Source: a virus
Reading direction: 5' to 3' (one strand)
DNA length: 39,404 bases
Virus record (IMG/VR): IMGVR_UViG_3300044681_000388
Coordinates: 1 to 39,404 of that record
Numbering within the stretch: the first letter of the stretch is position 1; the number at the start of each line of letters is the position of its first letter. The position numbers and the translations under genes are program-made. Shown piece after piece: positions 1 through 7,103 of the stretch. The notes under the pieces are model-generated. The model worked only from the letters and a program-made list of their open reading frames with translations, was not told the DNA's origin and did no database searches.

Positions 1-595
1 ATTCCATTGGCGTGATTGACAGATATGGGTCAAGCGGATGTGGTCGTCGAACCCAACAAACATCTTCTGGCTTGAGGGTTACCTTTGTTCCGTTGCGCAT
101 ATCAACTTCATAGCCAGAAACAAATTTTCTGGGGTCTGGAATTGGTGCTGTGTGTTGTGGGGGGAGGAGATGGAGACCAATGATGCGACCATCACGTCCC
201 CGAACTTTTTCTATGAAGGCACCCCTACTGCTCATGAGCAGTTGCGATGAAAGTCTGTATCTAAAGACGAACGAGTTTTCGCCCATGTTTGTTTTTGAGT
301 TCAGTAGTTCAACAATTGTTTCGTCTGTTGTGACTATTTCTCCACGCTGATCATTGTCTTTGCGAAGCATGACTGGCAGGCGAGCCTGATTGCCGGCGAT
401 TGCATCAATACAGCGGAAAACCCATGTGACTTTTTGGATTCCCTCTCGGTATGCACGCTCGATATCCCAGCCATCCCGATACGGCTTTCCAGCACGACCA
501 GCATCAAATGCGATTGGGGCACCAGCGTTCAAAATTGATTTTTCTTCAATTCCGCTACGGATGTCCTTATTGGCGAACCCACTATTCCATGCCAT
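1..595 (-). CDS. HK97-type phage portal protein, N-terminal 198 residues (runs off left edge)
   Basis: The minus strand is open from an ATG at 595-593 to the window edge for exactly 198 codons, with an in-frame TGA just upstream of the start. The portal is the dodecameric ring at the capsid vertex through which DNA is packaged and to which the neck attaches. The fold order matches the HK97 portal family (Phage_portal): an N-terminal helical part with WVFRCIDAIAGNQARLPV (about residues 58-75), the 'LLNSKTN' segment (98-104), a helix with 'SSQLLMSSRGAFIEKVR', a 'GRIIGLHLLPP' strand, and 'WVRRPHPLDPY' (181-191) followed by SITPME, which corresponds to the usual 'r.p.....y.g.splea' stretch. The start overlaps the stop of the small upstream gene by one base (TAATG). 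The C-terminal half lies outside the window. The gene is opposite in strand to the terminase, which is unusual. Identification is from motif recall; I am fairly sure. Confidence 0.85.
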   Translation of the reverse strand, partial: MAWNSGFANKDIRSGIEEKSILNAGAPIAFDAGRAGKPYRDGWDIERAYREGIQKVTWVFRCIDAIAGNQARLPVMLRKDNDQRGEIVTTDETIVELLNSKTNMGENSFVFRYRLSSQLLMSSRGAFIEKVRGRDGRIIGLHLLPPQHTAPIPDPRKFVSGYEVDMRNGTKVTLKPEDVCWVRRPHPLDPYLSITPME

Positions 596-771
596 TATTC
601 AGACCCCAACAAATATCCGAAAATTCCGCAAGTGACCCCTCCAACTATGAAGCCCGCTGGTGGGAAAATTAGAAATGAACCGACTGTCGTCCCACCAACA
701 AATAAAACCATTAGACCATTTGCTGCGGATGAGCGGGTCAAGTACTTCCCGAGTTTTGATAATTTGTCCAT
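595..771 (-). CDS. 58-aa small membrane protein upstream of the portal
   Basis: A 58-codon reading frame starts at ATG 771-769 and ends at TAA 597-595, sharing one base with the portal ATG, so the two are almost certainly translationally coupled. After a short basic N-terminus (MDKLSKLGKYLTR) the protein has two hydrophobic stretches, about residues 19-36 and 38-56, each rich in glycine (LMVLFVGGTTVGSFLIF and GFIVGGVTCGIFGYLLG), so it probably forms a helical hairpin in the membrane. I do not recognise a family. A holin-like or membrane-anchoring role is possible, but so is a simple unknown accessory protein. Support comes from the stop/start overlap, the coherent hydrophobic pattern and its fit in the space between portal and terminase. 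The Shine-Dalgarno sequence is weak. Confidence 0.6.
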   Translation of the reverse strand: MDKLSKLGKYLTRSSAANGLMVLFVGGTTVGSFLIFPPAGFIVGGVTCGIFGYLLGSE

Positions 772-844
772 CTAGACCGTCACCCTAGCAAAAGTAAGAC
801 TCAAACCATAGTACATTATTGGTGTTCACGAGATTGCGGAAACC
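772..844. promoter_or_regulatory. Divergent intergenic region between the portal and terminase operons
   Basis: This 73-base gap separates two operons that point away from each other, so promoters for both directions are expected here. Minus-strand TACTAT and plus-strand TACATT/CATTAT sequences around 803-813 could serve as -10 elements, but no convincing -35 box is paired with either. The promoters are inferred from gene layout rather than clearly seen. Confidence 0.35.
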
Positions 845-2149
845 ATGACAGACTGGAAATCAATTTTAGAATACCTCCAGCCCAAAGAACCGTCATTCTG
901 CCCTGAGCAACCTTCCATAACTCAAAAAGTGTTTTTGAGAACATACGCATTGGAAGCATTGTTCGGTGGTGCTGCCGGTGGAGGTAAATCTTCTGCGTTG
1001 TTGATGGCTGCGTTGCAATATGTCGATGTGCCTGGCTATTCGGCGATTCTTTTCCGCCGTACTTACGCAGACCTCGCCCTTCCGGGAGCGTTGATGGATC
1101 GTTTCAGGTCGTGGATTTCGCAATATGACGATGTCCACTGGAATGCAAACAGTTATGTTGCGACATTCCCATCTGGTGCACGTATTTCGTTTGGCTACTT
1201 GAACAATCAAAATGACTTTCTTCGTTATAAAGGTTCAGAATTTCAGTTCGTTGGCATGGATGAGGTGACGGAAATTCGTGAATCTGATTACAGGTATTTG
1301 TTCTCTCGGCTCCGCCGTCCTGCCAGTGGCGAACTTTCCAAAGTCCCCCTACGGATGAGGGCGGCGTCAAACCCAGCCCCCAACTGGGTGAGGCAACGGT
1401 TTATCGTTGAGGGCAAGCAAGAAAGTAGAATTTTTGTACCTTCCTTCCTTACTGATAACCCTGGAATTGATGCAGAGTCATATCGTCAGGCGCTTTCTGC
1501 TCTAGATCCGATTGAACGGCGAAGGCTTGAAATGGGTGACTGGTGGGCTACAACGCTCGGAACCCTATTTGACAGAGCCAATTTCCCGATAATTGATTAC
1601 ACGGAGTTGCCCCAGATGACCAGTTCCACACGGGTGGTCAGGTACTGGGATTTGGCTTCAACTGAGCCATCAAGCAGTAATCCTGACCCCGACTGGACGG
1701 TTGGGACGATGATGCTGTTTGATAATGGAATTGCTTATGTCTTGGATGTCCGTAAAATTCGGGCAAAAGCAGACAAAGTTGAGGCATTTATTGCAAGAAC
1801 AGCGGAAGAAGATGGCAAAACAGTGGCGATTCGCATGGAACAGGAGCCTGGTTCTTCGGGCAAGGCTTTGGTTGACCAGTACGCCAGATATGTGGTTCCG
1901 GGCTGGGATTTGCAGGGGGTCAGGCCGACTGGTGACAAGGTGACGAGAGCAAGACCTTTCGCTGCCGCCGTAGCCAACGGTAATGTTCGACTGGTTAGGG
2001 GTCCGTGGATTACCGACTGGTTGGATGAGTTTTCCTCCTTTCCCGAGGCATCCAGCCATGACGACCAAGTTGACTCCGCTGTTGGGGCATTCGTATTTTT
2101 AACGGGATTGGGGTTGCCACAAAGGGGACGCGTCAGTATCATCGTCTAG
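845..2149 (+). CDS. terL: Terminase large subunit (packaging ATPase-nuclease)
   Basis: A 434-aa DNA-packaging motor. The ATPase domain has a Walker A motif GGAAGGGKSS at residues 41-50, a Walker B FVGMDE at 135-140 with the catalytic glutamate at 140, and a coupling motif AASNP at 173-177. The C-terminal RNase H-like nuclease shows the acidic residues expected: YWDL at 267-270, DPDWTVG at 281-287, EQEPGSSGK at 332-340 and HDDQVD at 405-410. The length fits terminases of the Terminase_6 type. The motor cuts concatemeric DNA and pumps it through the portal, which here is encoded on the other strand. ATG at 845 is the first start, with a weak upstream GCGGAAA. No small terminase subunit is recognisable; the HTH protein downstream might be considered but is short. 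Confidence 0.95.
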   Translation: MTDWKSILEYLQPKEPSFCPEQPSITQKVFLRTYALEALFGGAAGGGKSSALLMAALQYVDVPGYSAILFRRTYADLALPGALMDRFRSWISQYDDVHWNANSYVATFPSGARISFGYLNNQNDFLRYKGSEFQFVGMDEVTEIRESDYRYLFSRLRRPASGELSKVPLRMRAASNPAPNWVRQRFIVEGKQESRIFVPSFLTDNPGIDAESYRQALSALDPIERRRLEMGDWWATTLGTLFDRANFPIIDYTELPQMTSSTRVVRYWDLASTEPSSSNPDPDWTVGTMMLFDNGIAYVLDVRKIRAKADKVEAFIARTAEEDGKTVAIRMEQEPGSSGKALVDQYARYVVPGWDLQGVRPTGDKVTRARPFAAAVANGNVRLVRGPWITDWLDEFSSFPEASSHDDQVDSAVGAFVFLTGLGLPQRGRVSIIV

Positions 2150-2162
2150 CGAGTACCAATGT

Positions 2163-2176
2163 TGCCCGAAAGGGCA
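2163..2176 (+). other. Small RNA hairpin with GAAA tetraloop after terL
   Basis: A perfect 5-bp stem (TGCCC pairing with GGGCA) encloses a GAAA tetraloop between the terL stop (2149) and the next start (2190). No T-run follows, so it is not a standard intrinsic terminator. It may stabilise or pace the mRNA upstream of the HTH gene, whose AGAAAGG ribosome-binding site follows directly. The stem is seen; the function is inferred. Confidence 0.35.
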
Positions 2177-2189
2177 GAAAGGCTAGAAG

Positions 2190-2444
2190 ATGAAAATCAA
2201 GAAAGTATCCAAGACGCAACTACGCAAAGCGTCAGAAAATAGCAGTGCTGTTATTGCAAATTGGTTGCGAACAAATCGCCTGAAGGCTGACTTGTCGCAG
2301 GCCCAACTTGCAGACCTTGCTGGAATTGACAGGAAGACTGTCAATCGTATTGAGAACGGTCATTTTTCTCCGAACATTGACACGATGACACGCGTCGCTG
2401 TAGTCTTGGGCAAGAAAACACCATCCATCCCACTACATATCTAG
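2190..2444 (+). CDS. Small XRE/Cro-type helix-turn-helix protein
   Basis: An 84-aa protein whose residues about 32-75 form a canonical XRE helix-turn-helix: LSQAQLADLAGIDRKTVNRIENG, followed by a hydrophobic third part (TMTRVAVVLGKK). Members bind operator DNA, usually as dimers, and act as repressors or toxin-antitoxin antidotes. The lysine-rich N-terminus (MKIKKVSKTQLRK) may also touch DNA. It lies 40 bases downstream of terL, on the same strand, and 16 bases before the next gene, so it is probably cotranscribed with the recombination genes. It could regulate that block or the divergent promoter region; nothing here shows which. A small-terminase role is possible but less likely, because the resemblance is to XRE regulators. 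Confidence 0.8.
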   Translation: MKIKKVSKTQLRKASENSSAVIANWLRTNRLKADLSQAQLADLAGIDRKTVNRIENGHFSPNIDTMTRVAVVLGKKTPSIPLHI

Positions 2445-2460
2445 ACCAAGCGAGGCAACT

Positions 2461-2979
2461 ATGACTATTGAACCGTGGGAACAGTCTGACGCAACAGCGC
2501 CACTGACTGACTTCCGTCGGGCAATCATGGACTTGGGTGACCATGTGCGGAAAATTGCTGACAGCGACAACGAGAACGATGTTATTGATGTTCTCGTGTT
2601 GCTTCATGCAATCAAAGCGGAAATCGGATTTGTTTTTTCTGAGTACCAAACATTGGTGACAGACAAAATTCCAGATTCTTCTATGGTTCGTGCCTCGAAC
2701 GGTCAGACGATTGAAAAGAAGATTGGCAATGACCGCCGTTCATGGGAACATGAAAAACTTACTAGCGAAGTTTTGCGTCGTCTAAACGAAATGTCTATTG
2801 ACATGGATACCGGCGAGGTAGTCATGTCCTCACAGCAAATAGCACTCAAACTGCTTGACTATCTGCAACCTTCGTATTGGCGAGTTAAGGAACTGGCAAA
2901 ACTCGGAATTAACGCAGACCAATACTGTGAACTTGGAGAACTCAAGAGCAGCATCATCATCAGAAAGGTTGATAAGTAA
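2461..2979 (+). CDS. Hypothetical protein upstream of the Rad52-like annealer
   Basis: A 172-aa protein I do not recognise. The start has a good GAGG eight bases upstream. It is acidic in its N-terminal half and largely helical; the middle (WEHEKLTSEVLRRLNEM) and the segment after it (SSQQIALKLLDYLQP) read as amphipathic helices. The C-terminal part contains WRVKELAKLGINADQYCE. The stop overlaps the start of the Rad52-like gene by one base (TAATG), and small partner genes in this position are common in phage recombination blocks, so a role in DNA recombination or replication is a reasonable guess from context only. Confidence 0.75.
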   Translation: MTIEPWEQSDATAPLTDFRRAIMDLGDHVRKIADSDNENDVIDVLVLLHAIKAEIGFVFSEYQTLVTDKIPDSSMVRASNGQTIEKKIGNDRRSWEHEKLTSEVLRRLNEMSIDMDTGEVVMSSQQIALKLLDYLQPSYWRVKELAKLGINADQYCELGELKSSIIIRKVDK

Positions 2980-3668
2980 TGAGTAACCTATACCAGCAAC
3001 TTTCCGAGGCATTTCCTCAGGAAATGGAAAAGACCGTAAATAAGAGCGGTACGGTTTTGACATATGTGCCAGTTAGCGAAATCATTAATCGACTAAACAA
3101 AGTTCTCGGTGTTGATAAGTGGTCATTCACCATCGTCCGTTGCGAGCGTGATGCAAACGACCCAGACTTTGTCGTTGCACATGTCCGCATTGACTGGTAC
3201 CAAACCGAGTCCGCCTGCGTGTCTCGTGATGGTTTCGGTGGACAGAAAATCAAGCGCAAGAAGGATGGAACCATTATTGATCTTGGTGACGAGTTCAAGG
3301 GCGCCATCTCTGATGCATTGAAGAAGTCAGCACAAACACTCGGTGTCGGTTTGTACCTTGCCAGAAGCGAGGATGCAATGGAAATTGAGCAGGCTATTGA
3401 GGCAAGCGCCCAAGCACAAAAAGAAACTGGGTCGCCAAAGTATTTCCAAGTAAAGGAAATGTTTGATGGTTTGAGCGAGGAAAAGAAACGAGACGTCAAA
3501 AAGTTCTGGTCCGATTACAGCGGTGGAACATCAAAGCCGTTGTCCAAAATGGTTGACGATGAACTTGATGTAATTCTGTCTGAAATAGTCCGATTGCAGT
3601 TTGACGGAGCAACCCGCATTGACCCAGCGAATGGTGCAGGCACGGACGAAAAAGCAAACGACGACTGA
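2979..3668 (+). CDS. Rad52/Rad22-family single-strand annealing protein
   Basis: A 229-aa protein whose first roughly 130 residues match the Rad52/Rad22 annealing domain: a helical start (YQQLSEAFPQEM), VSEIINRLNKVLGVDKWSF near 33-51, beta strands (VVAHVRIDW), then the family's most typical stretch, DEFKGAISDALKKSAQTLG followed by VGLYLAR (about 103-128). These proteins bind single-stranded DNA as rings and anneal complementary strands during phage replication and recombination. The C-terminal 90 residues are charged and probably flexible, as usual for partner-binding tails. The gene overlaps the previous one by one base and is followed one base later by a RecB/Cas4-like nuclease, which could supply the single-stranded substrate. 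The family call is from motif recall. Confidence 0.82.
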   Translation: MSNLYQQLSEAFPQEMEKTVNKSGTVLTYVPVSEIINRLNKVLGVDKWSFTIVRCERDANDPDFVVAHVRIDWYQTESACVSRDGFGGQKIKRKKDGTIIDLGDEFKGAISDALKKSAQTLGVGLYLARSEDAMEIEQAIEASAQAQKETGSPKYFQVKEMFDGLSEEKKRDVKKFWSDYSGGTSKPLSKMVDDELDVILSEIVRLQFDGATRIDPANGAGTDEKANDD

Positions 3669-3669
3669 C

Positions 3670-4425
3670 GTGCTGACTGCTCCGGATTACCTATCGCCTA
3701 GTTCTATTTCAACATTTCATCAATGCCCACTGAAGTACAAGTACTCACGGATTGACGGGATAAAGGAGCCGCCGACAGAAGCGACGCTTATGGGCACATT
3801 TGTCCACGAAGTATTGGAGGGTTTTTATTCACTTGCTCCGAGTGATAGAACCGTCCACTCCGCCAGAACGCTTGCGTCATCGGCATGGCAGAACTACGAG
3901 AAGGATGCATCAATAGTTCTTCGTGGCAATGTTGATTCCATCAGGGCTATGCGGTGGAGGGCATGGTGGTGTATTGAGAAGTTGATGGCGATGGAAGATG
4001 TCGCCGAGGTTCATTTTGATGGGATTGAAACTGAACTAAACGCCGAAATTGATGGAGTCAAAATCAAGGGTTTTGTTGACCGCTGGCATTTTGATGGGGA
4101 TTCGATTGTCATTGGGGATTATAAAACTGGGAAAGTTCCCCGAGAACCGTACAGAGATGACAAGTTTGACCAATTGTTGATTTACGGAATTATTTTGAGT
4201 GAATCAATGGGTAAGGAGTTGAAGTCCGTTGAACTTCTGTACATAGGGCATGGTCAGAAACTTTCCAAAACCCCAACCGGCGAAGATATCGCAAGAGTTA
4301 AAAAAATGATTGTTGATACACGGGCAGAGATTGACAAACGGTGCCAAACGGAGGTATTTGAGGCTCGTCCGAGTATGCTGTGCAACTGGTGTTATTTTAA
4401 AAAAACATGTCCTGAGTGGAGTTAG
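3670..4425 (+). CDS. PD-(D/E)XK nuclease, RecB/Cas4-like, with probable Fe-S cluster
   Basis: A 251-aa nuclease of the PDDEXK_1 (RecB/AddB/Cas4) type. Seen in order: LSPSSISTFHQCPLKY with cysteine 19, GTFVHEVLEGF with the catalytic histidine, KGFVDRW, then IGDYKTGK (the D-x-K active site), QLLIYG (the QxxxY motif), and CNWCYFKKTC near the end (cysteines 238, 241, 247). One N-terminal plus three C-terminal cysteines is the arrangement that holds a 4Fe-4S cluster in Cas4 and AddB. The product probably resects DNA ends for the adjacent annealing protein. I chose GTG 3670, one base after the previous stop; an in-frame ATG at 3601 would overlap that gene by 68 bases and add 23 residues. The start is uncertain, the family is not. 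Confidence 0.88.
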   Translation: MLTAPDYLSPSSISTFHQCPLKYKYSRIDGIKEPPTEATLMGTFVHEVLEGFYSLAPSDRTVHSARTLASSAWQNYEKDASIVLRGNVDSIRAMRWRAWWCIEKLMAMEDVAEVHFDGIETELNAEIDGVKIKGFVDRWHFDGDSIVIGDYKTGKVPREPYRDDKFDQLLIYGIILSESMGKELKSVELLYIGHGQKLSKTPTGEDIARVKKMIVDTRAEIDKRCQTEVFEARPSMLCNWCYFKKTCPEWS

Positions 4426-4432
4426 TTAAAAA

Positions 4433-4957
4433 ATGAATGATGATGCATTTGCGCGTTTGGTCGCTGATGAGGTCAAAAACAAAGCAACCGGTGAGGAAGT
4501 TGCCTATCTGTTGTTGCCAGAGAACTGGTCTAGGTGGCAACGTGCGCTTAAATCACTTATTGACAATCTGAACTCGCAGCGAAATTCCATTATTGAAAGC
4601 GAACGCTCAGCAATCAATAAATACAAGCACCTTGGAGATGAGGGCGTTGTCATCATTTCTGAACTGAACGCAAACTTTGAAGATCGCCGCAGGAAGATTG
4701 AGCGCTTTACTTTCTTCGTTGAGCAAAAATACGATGAAGTAACCCGAAAGATTGCCACAAATACTGAAGAGATTGATAAGCGTGTCGGTATGGTCGGTTT
4801 CTATCGCCGAGCAATAGAGAAGCATCGAGAGTTGATGAAAGAGTACGAACTTGACTCAACGGACATTGATGATGCTCTTTGGGCTGCGCTTGATGGACGC
4901 TGGGAATTTGACGACATTACAGAAGAAAGCGCATACGAATCCCTAGACAGGGACTAA
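4433..4957 (+). CDS. Hypothetical coiled-coil protein (actinophage-like)
   Basis: A 174-aa protein of unknown function. The N-terminus (GEEVAYLLLPENWSRWQRAL) leads into long charged helices (about residues 40-130) with heptad-like spacing, including NLNSQRNSIIESERSAINKY and ERFTFFVEQKYDEVTRKIA. The end is acidic. It resembles uncharacterised proteins often found beside recombination or replication genes of actinobacteriophages; that is recollection of the 'ENW.RW..AL..L..NL..Q' pattern and not a functional assignment. It starts 7 bases after the nuclease stop, with GGAG upstream in the end of that gene. Function is unknown. Confidence 0.75.
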   Translation: MNDDAFARLVADEVKNKATGEEVAYLLLPENWSRWQRALKSLIDNLNSQRNSIIESERSAINKYKHLGDEGVVIISELNANFEDRRRKIERFTFFVEQKYDEVTRKIATNTEEIDKRVGMVGFYRRAIEKHRELMKEYELDSTDIDDALWAALDGRWEFDDITEESAYESLDRD

Positions 4958-4966
4958 TGTTTCTTC

Positions 4967-6100
4967 GTGACACGTCAACGACTATTCCTTGACATTTCAT
5001 GTGTTGATGCGGCAAGGCAACGGATTCGCCATGTTTACGACACATTTGACACTGTTTGTGTTCAGTTTTCTGGCGGTAAAGATTCGACTGCCATTCTTTA
5101 TCTGGCGAAAGAAGTTCACGAAGAACGAAATCTGGGTCCTGTAAAAGTTATTTTTCGTGACGAAGAGATGGTCAGTCCGTCGGTTGTTCGTTTCGTTGAG
5201 AAGGTAAAGAATTATGACTGGGTTGATATGGAGTGGTATTGCCTTCCGTCCGGTCAGGAGGTGTGGGTTCTTGGTCGCCGTGAGTACGCGATGCTCTGGT
5301 CTCAGGCACGGAAAGAAGACGGTCGGCTAGTAAGAGATATGCCCGAGTGGGCTATCAGGGCTGAGCATTTCGGTTTGGATCCAGCAAAACCCTCGCCAAA
5401 ACTTGTTGACCATTACACGATGCAGGGGAAGAAGGGGAGGACGGCGTTTATTACTGGTGTGCGCGCCAATGAGTCAATGGTTCGCTACAGGTCGTGTGTT
5501 CAAAAGTTGCATGAGAACTATATAGTCGCACCGTTCATGATGCCGAAATCAATTCCCCTGAGGTTTGCAAAAGTTATTTACGACTGGACAACCGAAGATG
5601 TTATGAAGTTTCTGATTCACGAACATAACGCCGAGTACTGCGAATACTACGACCTTGCCGAAATGACTGGAAGTAATTCTCGTGTTGGCATTCCACTTCA
5701 CTCTGTCGCTATTAGGAGGATTGGGGATGTTGTCGCCACGGAGCCAGAATTTTACGATGACCTTGTCAGGTGTTTCCCGCAAATTGATGCGCAGAGGAGA
5801 TATTGGAAGTATTTTGACATTGAGAGTTTGATTGCGAACTATGCGTCAAACGGATGGGACGGAGTGCGTGATTGCATTGAAGATAACATGTTGACTCCGG
5901 GGCTGAAGCAGGATGCTATGAAGTTTGCTTCTGATTTTAGGAAGAAGCGCGCAGTTGACCCGTTTGGTTTTCCGCTTGAGTATTTGATTCGAACACTTTT
6001 GTTGAATGAGTTTCATCAATCAACCCCTACGCCAGTAGGTCCGAAAACAAGGGCACACACAATGAGAATGAAGGCAATTGAGTCTGGGGAGGACTATTAG
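4967..6100 (+). CDS. PAPS reductase-like ATP pyrophosphatase (DUF3440/IbrA-like)
   Basis: A 377-aa member of the adenine-nucleotide alpha-hydrolase (PP-loop) superfamily. The PP-loop SGGKDS is at residues 35-40 after strand VCVQF, and ITGVRANESMVRYRSC holds the second nucleotide-binding segment. PAPS reductases reduce activated sulfate; the DUF3440/IbrA and DndC branches use the same fold for less understood or DNA-modifying chemistry. The length, and the 'TEDVMKFL' segment followed by an extended C-terminal helical region (RKKRAVDPFGFPLEYLIR), fit the longer IbrA-like branch better than a housekeeping sulfate-assimilation enzyme. It starts with GTG at 4967 (an ATG at 4957 is out of frame), and its stop shares one base with the ParB-like gene. 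The exact reaction cannot be told. Confidence 0.82.
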   Translation: MTRQRLFLDISCVDAARQRIRHVYDTFDTVCVQFSGGKDSTAILYLAKEVHEERNLGPVKVIFRDEEMVSPSVVRFVEKVKNYDWVDMEWYCLPSGQEVWVLGRREYAMLWSQARKEDGRLVRDMPEWAIRAEHFGLDPAKPSPKLVDHYTMQGKKGRTAFITGVRANESMVRYRSCVQKLHENYIVAPFMMPKSIPLRFAKVIYDWTTEDVMKFLIHEHNAEYCEYYDLAEMTGSNSRVGIPLHSVAIRRIGDVVATEPEFYDDLVRCFPQIDAQRRYWKYFDIESLIANYASNGWDGVRDCIEDNMLTPGLKQDAMKFASDFRKKRAVDPFGFPLEYLIRTLLLNEFHQSTPTPVGPKTRAHTMRMKAIESGEDY

Positions 6101-6648
6101 TGAATGTCGTAACTGTTCCGCTTAGTTCGTTGAGGGCACCGAGTTGGGGGTCAACATATCTTCTTCGTCCTGACAAAACGCTTCTTCGTATATCGCTCGT
6201 TGAATCTGGGTGGTTACAACCTTTGGTTGTGCGACTTGATGACCAGACAATAATTGATGGAACGAAAAGGTGGGATATTGCCTGCTCGGACGACAAGTTT
6301 TTGTCCAAGTTTGGTTCCGATGTCCCCGTTGTTTACCATGATGTTGACGAGATTGATGCGATGATTCTTCATGTGCGCCTGAATAGGGCTAGGGGGAATG
6401 TTCACCCGGTCGGTCTTAGCGCAATCATGAAGAAGATTGTTTACTCAGGGAAATACGACGATAAAGATTTGTCAAATATCTTCGTAATGGGTGATGACGA
6501 GGTTGACCTTTTGCTTTCAAGCGGTTTGCTCAAGAATAAGAACTGGGCAAAGTATGAGTATTCCCGAGCATGGGTTCCGATTGAGGTTCCGAAGGGGGCT
6601 GATGCTGGAACATCGTTTATAGAGCGACCACCTAATCCCGATAGGTAG
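6100..6648 (+). CDS. ParB-like N-terminal domain protein (IbrB-like partner)
   Basis: A 182-aa protein starting with a GTG that shares one base with the preceding stop (TAGTG). Residues about 5-75 form a ParB/sulfiredoxin-like domain: 'ESGWLQPLVVR' (35-45) then the box I signature IIDGTKRWDIA (51-61). A box II-like stretch LHVRLNRARGNVHPVGL (90-106) follows, then a helical region (KDLSNIFVMGDDEVDLLLSS) where ParB proteins carry a helix-turn-helix. ParB-fold proteins bind nucleotides and DNA. In E. coli, IbrB (ParB-like) works with IbrA (PAPS-reductase-like) as a regulator pair, and the coupling here is the same. It is not a partition protein in any obvious way, as no ParA is nearby. Confidence 0.8.
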   Translation: MNVVTVPLSSLRAPSWGSTYLLRPDKTLLRISLVESGWLQPLVVRLDDQTIIDGTKRWDIACSDDKFLSKFGSDVPVVYHDVDEIDAMILHVRLNRARGNVHPVGLSAIMKKIVYSGKYDDKDLSNIFVMGDDEVDLLLSSGLLKNKNWAKYEYSRAWVPIEVPKGADAGTSFIERPPNPDR

Positions 6649-6664
6649 TTTTAGACCCACTTTC

Positions 6665-6692
6665 TTGAAATGTGGTAAAGTCGTTGTAGTTT
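6665..6692 (+). promoter_or_regulatory. Probable promoter for the neck/tail gene block
   Basis: A -35-like TTGAAA (6665-6670) and a -10-like TAGTTT (6687-6692) are 16 bases apart in the 60-base gap between the ParB-like gene and the arginine-rich gene. The -10 is imperfect but resembles TAGTAT at 20496, and this is the first real gap after a chain of coupled genes. An AGGGG ribosome-binding site follows at 6699-6703. Confidence 0.5.
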
Positions 6693-6708
6693 CTTTTCAG
6701 GGGTGAGT

Positions 6709-7089
6709 ATGCCACGACCGCGTTTCACGGAAGATATTGAATTCCGCACAGATGTCAATACGGCTGGTGATGTAATTCGTCGTGCCCGGTTTGTTGCGCG
6801 TCCTAGGCGTGTTGGCGGAAGGACTGTTCCTGGAAATGCGCGATACTACCGCCGACGACAGCAGGAACTGTTGGCTGGCCGTCGTGCCGCCCAACGAGCA
6901 GCAAGGGGTGCAAGACGGACACGTGCGACTGCACAAAGGGCTGGGCGTCGCGCTGGTAATCCTCGTGCCGCTGGTGGTGGTCGTCGCACTGTTACGCCTC
7001 GTGGTCGGGGTGGTGTGCGTGGAGCGCTGGCTCGTGTTGCTCGGGGTATTGCCAACCGTCTTGAGAGACGCCGTACCCGCCGTCGTTGA
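6709..7089 (+). CDS. Arginine-rich, lysine-free basic protein (protamine-like)
   Basis: A 126-aa protein with 39 arginines and no lysine. The first 25 residues are ordinary and partly acidic (FTEDIEFRTDVNTAGDVI); the rest is arginine with alanine and glycine (for example GRRAAQRAARGARRTR and RLERRRTRRR). I chose ATG 6709, six bases after AGGGG; a GTG at 6703 overlaps that site. The composition points to nucleic-acid binding. Placement at the head of the neck gene block suggests a virion role such as DNA condensation or contact with DNA at the connector, but this is inferred. The local base composition is richer in G+C than its neighbours because of the CGT/CGC codons. I recognise no family. 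Confidence 0.75.
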   Translation: MPRPRFTEDIEFRTDVNTAGDVIRRARFVARPRRVGGRTVPGNARYYRRRQQELLAGRRAAQRAARGARRTRATAQRAGRRAGNPRAAGGGRRTVTPRGRGGVRGALARVARGIANRLERRRTRRR

Positions 7090-7103
7090 TCGGGAGGTGA
7101 ACC

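Noticed and set aside
38-635. Four overlapping short plus-strand frames and one minus-strand frame (334-522) near the left end.
   Set aside because: A single minus-strand frame of 198 codons with portal motifs and a clean start covers the region; these are shadows of it.
4957-4966. ATG at 4957 as the start of the PAPS-reductase-like gene.
   Set aside because: It is in another frame; GTG 4967 is the first start in the SGGKDS frame.
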